DNA of 64,000 nt. It comes from an uncultured Poribacteria bacterium (GTDB taxonomy: Bacteria; Poribacteria; WGA-4E; WGA-3G). Shown one piece after another: positions 61,851 to 64,000 of the stretch. Below the pieces are notes generated by a model, which saw only the letters and a list, made by a program, of their open reading frames with translations, was not told where the DNA came from and ran no database searches. How positions within the stretch are numbered: position 1 is the stretch's first letter; each line of letters opens with the position of its first letter. Position numbers and translations under genes: made by a program. Where the stretch lies: NCBI GenBank assembly GCA_958296135.1, contig CATQHZ010000001.1:3348001-3412000 (forward strand), written 5' to 3'.

Positions 61851-61890
61851 CCGGTAGGCGCGATTGCAAACCGTGCCTACCGGATTTTTT
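61851..61890 (+). terminator. Terminator formed by a dispersed repeat
   Basis: CCGGTAGGCGCG (61851-61862) pairs with CGTGCCTACCGG (61872-61883) with one mismatch, followed by ATTTTTT. It is the dispersed 'GGTAGGCGCG' repeat placed 25 bases after the stop codon. Confidence 0.85.
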
Positions 61891-61943
61891 CTTCTCGGTT
61901 CTCGGAAGGTAGGAAGCTGAAAACGAAATGGTGCTGCCTTCAC

Positions 61944-62801
61944 CTAACCTGCTGCCATGATTTCCTTAAAAACCGGCAGCGATTCCCGAAACCCATCTTC
62001 TCGCGTGCCATTCTCTGGCTCGTAGACACTCTCCAGCGAAATCGCCCCTTGGTAGTTATCCCGCTTTAACGCAGCGACGATGTCGATGTAATAGGGGGCC
62101 ATCTGCCCGCGGTTCATCGCACAGAAATCGAATCGCGCCGCAGGGACGTTCACAACCCCGTCCTTGAGATGCACGTGCGCGATGTGCTCGCGGATAATCT
62201 CGTAGGCATCCGGATACGGCACCTCGGTACAATAAAGCGAACTGCACGGATCCCAGAGCACCTTCAGGTGTGGCGGATTGCCTAAATCCTCAATCAGTTT
62301 TTTAGCGAGCACTGCCGATGTGACGTTGCAGGAGATAGCCGTCTCAACAACCAACGTGAGCCCCGCCGCTTCCGCAAGTTTCAACGGCTCATCTAATAAC
62401 GTCAGGAGATTGTCCCACGCGCCCTCCGCTGCGTTCGGTTTGGAGCCGAAAAGCACCATCTCCTTCCGGAAACTAAAAATCCGCACCAGCGGTGAGCCGA
62501 GCTCCGCCGCAATGCCGATGCACCGCTGCAGCGTATCAATCTGCGCGCGATACGGCGGCGCGCTGGGTTCCGTATCGACAGGAATCCCTGTCAGGTTGTG
62601 ATGCGAGATACACGAAACCTTCAAATCCCGCGCGGCGATGAGCCCGCTGACCTTTTTGATATCTTCAGGAGTCAGTTCGCCAACCTCTTTCTCCCAAAGA
62701 TATTGCAATTCGACGAACTGCAGCCCGGTCTCTACCATGGTGTCCAGCGCATATTCAAAATCGCGGCTGATTCCGTCCGTGATGATTCCTAGTTTTCGCA
62801 T
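61944..62801 (-). CDS. Sugar phosphate isomerase/epimerase family protein
   Basis: A 285-residue TIM-barrel protein of the AP endonuclease 2-like/IolE group, which interconverts sugars or inositol derivatives using a divalent metal. Likely metal ligands are in LVVETAIS (Glu), VLWDPCSSLY (Asp) and AHVHLKDGV (His/Lys/Asp), with ISLESVYEP (Glu) near the end. Its start lies inside the end of the upstream dehydrogenase gene (13-base overlap), so the two form a catabolic pair for an unknown sugar acid. Confidence 0.88.
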   Translation of the reverse strand: MRKLGIITDGISRDFEYALDTMVETGLQFVELQYLWEKEVGELTPEDIKKVSGLIAARDLKVSCISHHNLTGIPVDTEPSAPPYRAQIDTLQRCIGIAAELGSPLVRIFSFRKEMVLFGSKPNAAEGAWDNLLTLLDEPLKLAEAAGLTLVVETAISCNVTSAVLAKKLIEDLGNPPHLKVLWDPCSSLYCTEVPYPDAYEIIREHIAHVHLKDGVVNVPAARFDFCAMNRGQMAPYYIDIVAALKRDNYQGAISLESVYEPENGTREDGFRESLPVFKEIMAAG

Positions 62802-63712
62802 GCGCCTCCCTCGCTCTTCTGTTCGGTTCTTTTCACTTCAACCCCCGCGATATTTTCGAGGATTTTGATAATCGTCCAGTTATCCTCATCGGGATTTACC
62901 GCTTTCCCGGCTTGGAAGAGTTCAAACGCCGCACTCGCCGCGAACAGCGGCACACCGCAGTCGTTTGCCATATTTTTCGCGAGCCCGAGGTCTTTGTGCA
63001 TCGTCCCGATATTGCTTTGGCCCTTGAAGTTACGGGACAAGATATTTTCGGTCGTGTCCCGAAAGAGGAAGTTGCCGACAACGCTGGTGCTGACGACATC
63101 GCGCAAGGTTTCCGGGGCTACCCCCGCCTTCACCGCCAAGGTCAGTGCCTCAAAGATACCGGCATAAGTTGTGCCGATGAGGACAGCGAGCGCGGATTTC
63201 ACAGTTTGCCCCATGCCTACCTCTTCGCCGACGTGATAGATGTCCCTCCCGACGGCTTCCAGCACCGGTTTTGTTGCCGCGAACGTCTCTGCCTCTGCTG
63301 CCACCATCATCGTCAGGGTACCGGCGGCTGCGCCCGGTGCGCCGCCACTGACAGGCGCATCGACGATATGCATCCCGCTGCTCGTCACGAGTTCTCCTAC
63401 CTCCATCACTTGGGAGCGGCCAATCGTCGCGGTGCAAATGACGGTGCTTCCCGGCTTGAGGCCTGCTAACAAGCCGTTTTCTGTCAGCAGTGTTGCTTTC
63501 ACCTGCTCCAGGTTAAGCACCATGAGAAAGACTGCGTCTGCGCATAACCCTACCTCTCTCGGGGATGTAGCGGGACGCGCGCCTTCTTGTCTGAGCGTCT
63601 CCAACGGTTCTGGCCTTACGTCATACGCCGTGAGTTCGTGTCCCGCTTTCAAGATGTTTCGGGCCATGCCCATCCCCATGTTGCCGACACCAATGAGTCC
63701 TACTTTTGCCAT
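62789..63712 (-). CDS. NAD(P)-dependent 3-hydroxyisobutyrate/tartronate-semialdehyde-type dehydrogenase
   Basis: A 307-residue beta-hydroxyacid dehydrogenase. It has the Rossmann motif VGLIGVGNMGMGMARNIL, the substrate-binding DAPVSGGAPGAAAGTLTMMV (about residue 120) and the catalytic Lys in GMGQTVKSALAVLIG (about 172). ATG 63712 has GGAGGAGG upstream, and the conserved N-terminus begins there. It is upstream of and overlaps the sugar isomerase gene. Which of the HIBADH family's substrates it uses is not clear. Confidence 0.92.
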   Translation of the reverse strand: MAKVGLIGVGNMGMGMARNILKAGHELTAYDVRPEPLETLRQEGARPATSPREVGLCADAVFLMVLNLEQVKATLLTENGLLAGLKPGSTVICTATIGRSQVMEVGELVTSSGMHIVDAPVSGGAPGAAAGTLTMMVAAEAETFAATKPVLEAVGRDIYHVGEEVGMGQTVKSALAVLIGTTYAGIFEALTLAVKAGVAPETLRDVVSTSVVGNFLFRDTTENILSRNFKGQSNIGTMHKDLGLAKNMANDCGVPLFAASAAFELFQAGKAVNPDEDNWTIIKILENIAGVEVKRTEQKSEGGACEN

Positions 63713-63961
63713 CAATTTCCTCCTCCAATTCGGTTTTGATATTTTTCTAGAGCCATCTAGTTCTCCCTTAGGTTTGTCAGATTTTGTGCATATTCCAGTC
63801 CAGCGAGGCTTCTTAAGCGAACTTTGTCCTAAATTCTCCCCAGGTAGATGCAGTTCAGTTAACCGGCGCATATCCTTTACGGTGATTGACGGGTTGTTAC
63901 GTGTCGGGGCATGATAGAGTTTAGCCGATTTTCGCAAAAAAAAAATTTGCTATCAGTGTGA

Positions 63962-63990
63962 AATGTAGCATCTTTTGCGTTTTTTGTCAA
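63962..63990 (-). promoter_or_regulatory. Sigma70-type promoter for the dehydrogenase-isomerase operon
   Basis: On the minus strand TTGACA (63990-63985), a 17-base spacer and TACATT (63967-63962). The leader to the ATG at 63712 is about 250 bases, with no clear structure seen in it. Confidence 0.6.
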
Positions 63991-64000
63991 CACTATTTTG

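Overview
The window looks like a chromosomal piece of a diderm (two-membrane) bacterium of moderate GC content, probably from Candidatus Poribacteria or a nearby FCB-type lineage. That placement is an inference from gene content: phytanoyl-CoA dioxygenases, a Uma2 nuclease, a PorV/PorQ-like outer membrane protein, a DUF5916 protein, SMP-30, PIG-L and TIM-barrel sugar epimerase genes, plus a dense family of GC-rich palindromic repeats. No rRNA, tRNA or CRISPR array was found. Many promoters are near-consensus sigma70 type (TTGACA, 17 bp, TAAAAT/TATAAT).

Layout. 1-6.3 kb: small accessory and metabolic genes (partial PhyH, SMP-30, methyltransferase, tandem PurS-like protein, PIG-L deacetylase, mini di-haem cytochrome, prmA, frameshifted D12-class adenine methylase). 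6.3-25.3 kb, all on the minus strand: a housekeeping and envelope block with lolC-lolD-ilvE-bamA-ompH-lpxD (lipoprotein release, outer-membrane assembly, lipid A), a UbiA prenyltransferase, an rRNA methyltransferase and a GGGP synthase-like gene (a possible archaeal-type ether-lipid pair), grpE-dnaJ, and lnt-prfB and lysS-GNAT. prfB keeps its programmed frameshift. 25.3-32.2 kb: remains of a toxin-antitoxin-like locus, a DUF5916 protein, a large fused restriction-modification protein and a repeat-rich gene-poor gap. 32.2-40.3 kb: PorV-like and DUF5683-like envelope proteins, a DHDPS-family aldolase, rqcH, then a secreted-protein gene cut in two by a TnpB element. 40.4-47.8 kb: glyA-folC, membrane pyrophosphatase, a lipoprotein and ilvD. 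48-53.5 kb: a WD40 protein and two TPR proteins. 53.6-64 kb: PhyH-rfbB, a decayed type III restriction-modification locus with a truncated toxin, an aldo/keto reductase with a thiamine-binding protein, secreted repeat-domain proteins, and a sugar epimerase-dehydrogenase pair.

Main themes. (1) Palindromic repeats are scattered between genes and also sit in frame inside prmA, lnt (twice), folC and the porV-like gene; one copy forms a terminator. (2) A tnpB element with 15-bp terminal inverted repeats, no tnpA, and two tandem 50-bp units whose hairpin arms differ in sequence but stay perfectly paired has interrupted a gene that can be rejoined in frame. (3) Three damaged defence or addiction loci (dam, type III R-M, TA remnants) lie beside one intact large R-M protein, which suggests rapid turnover of defence genes.
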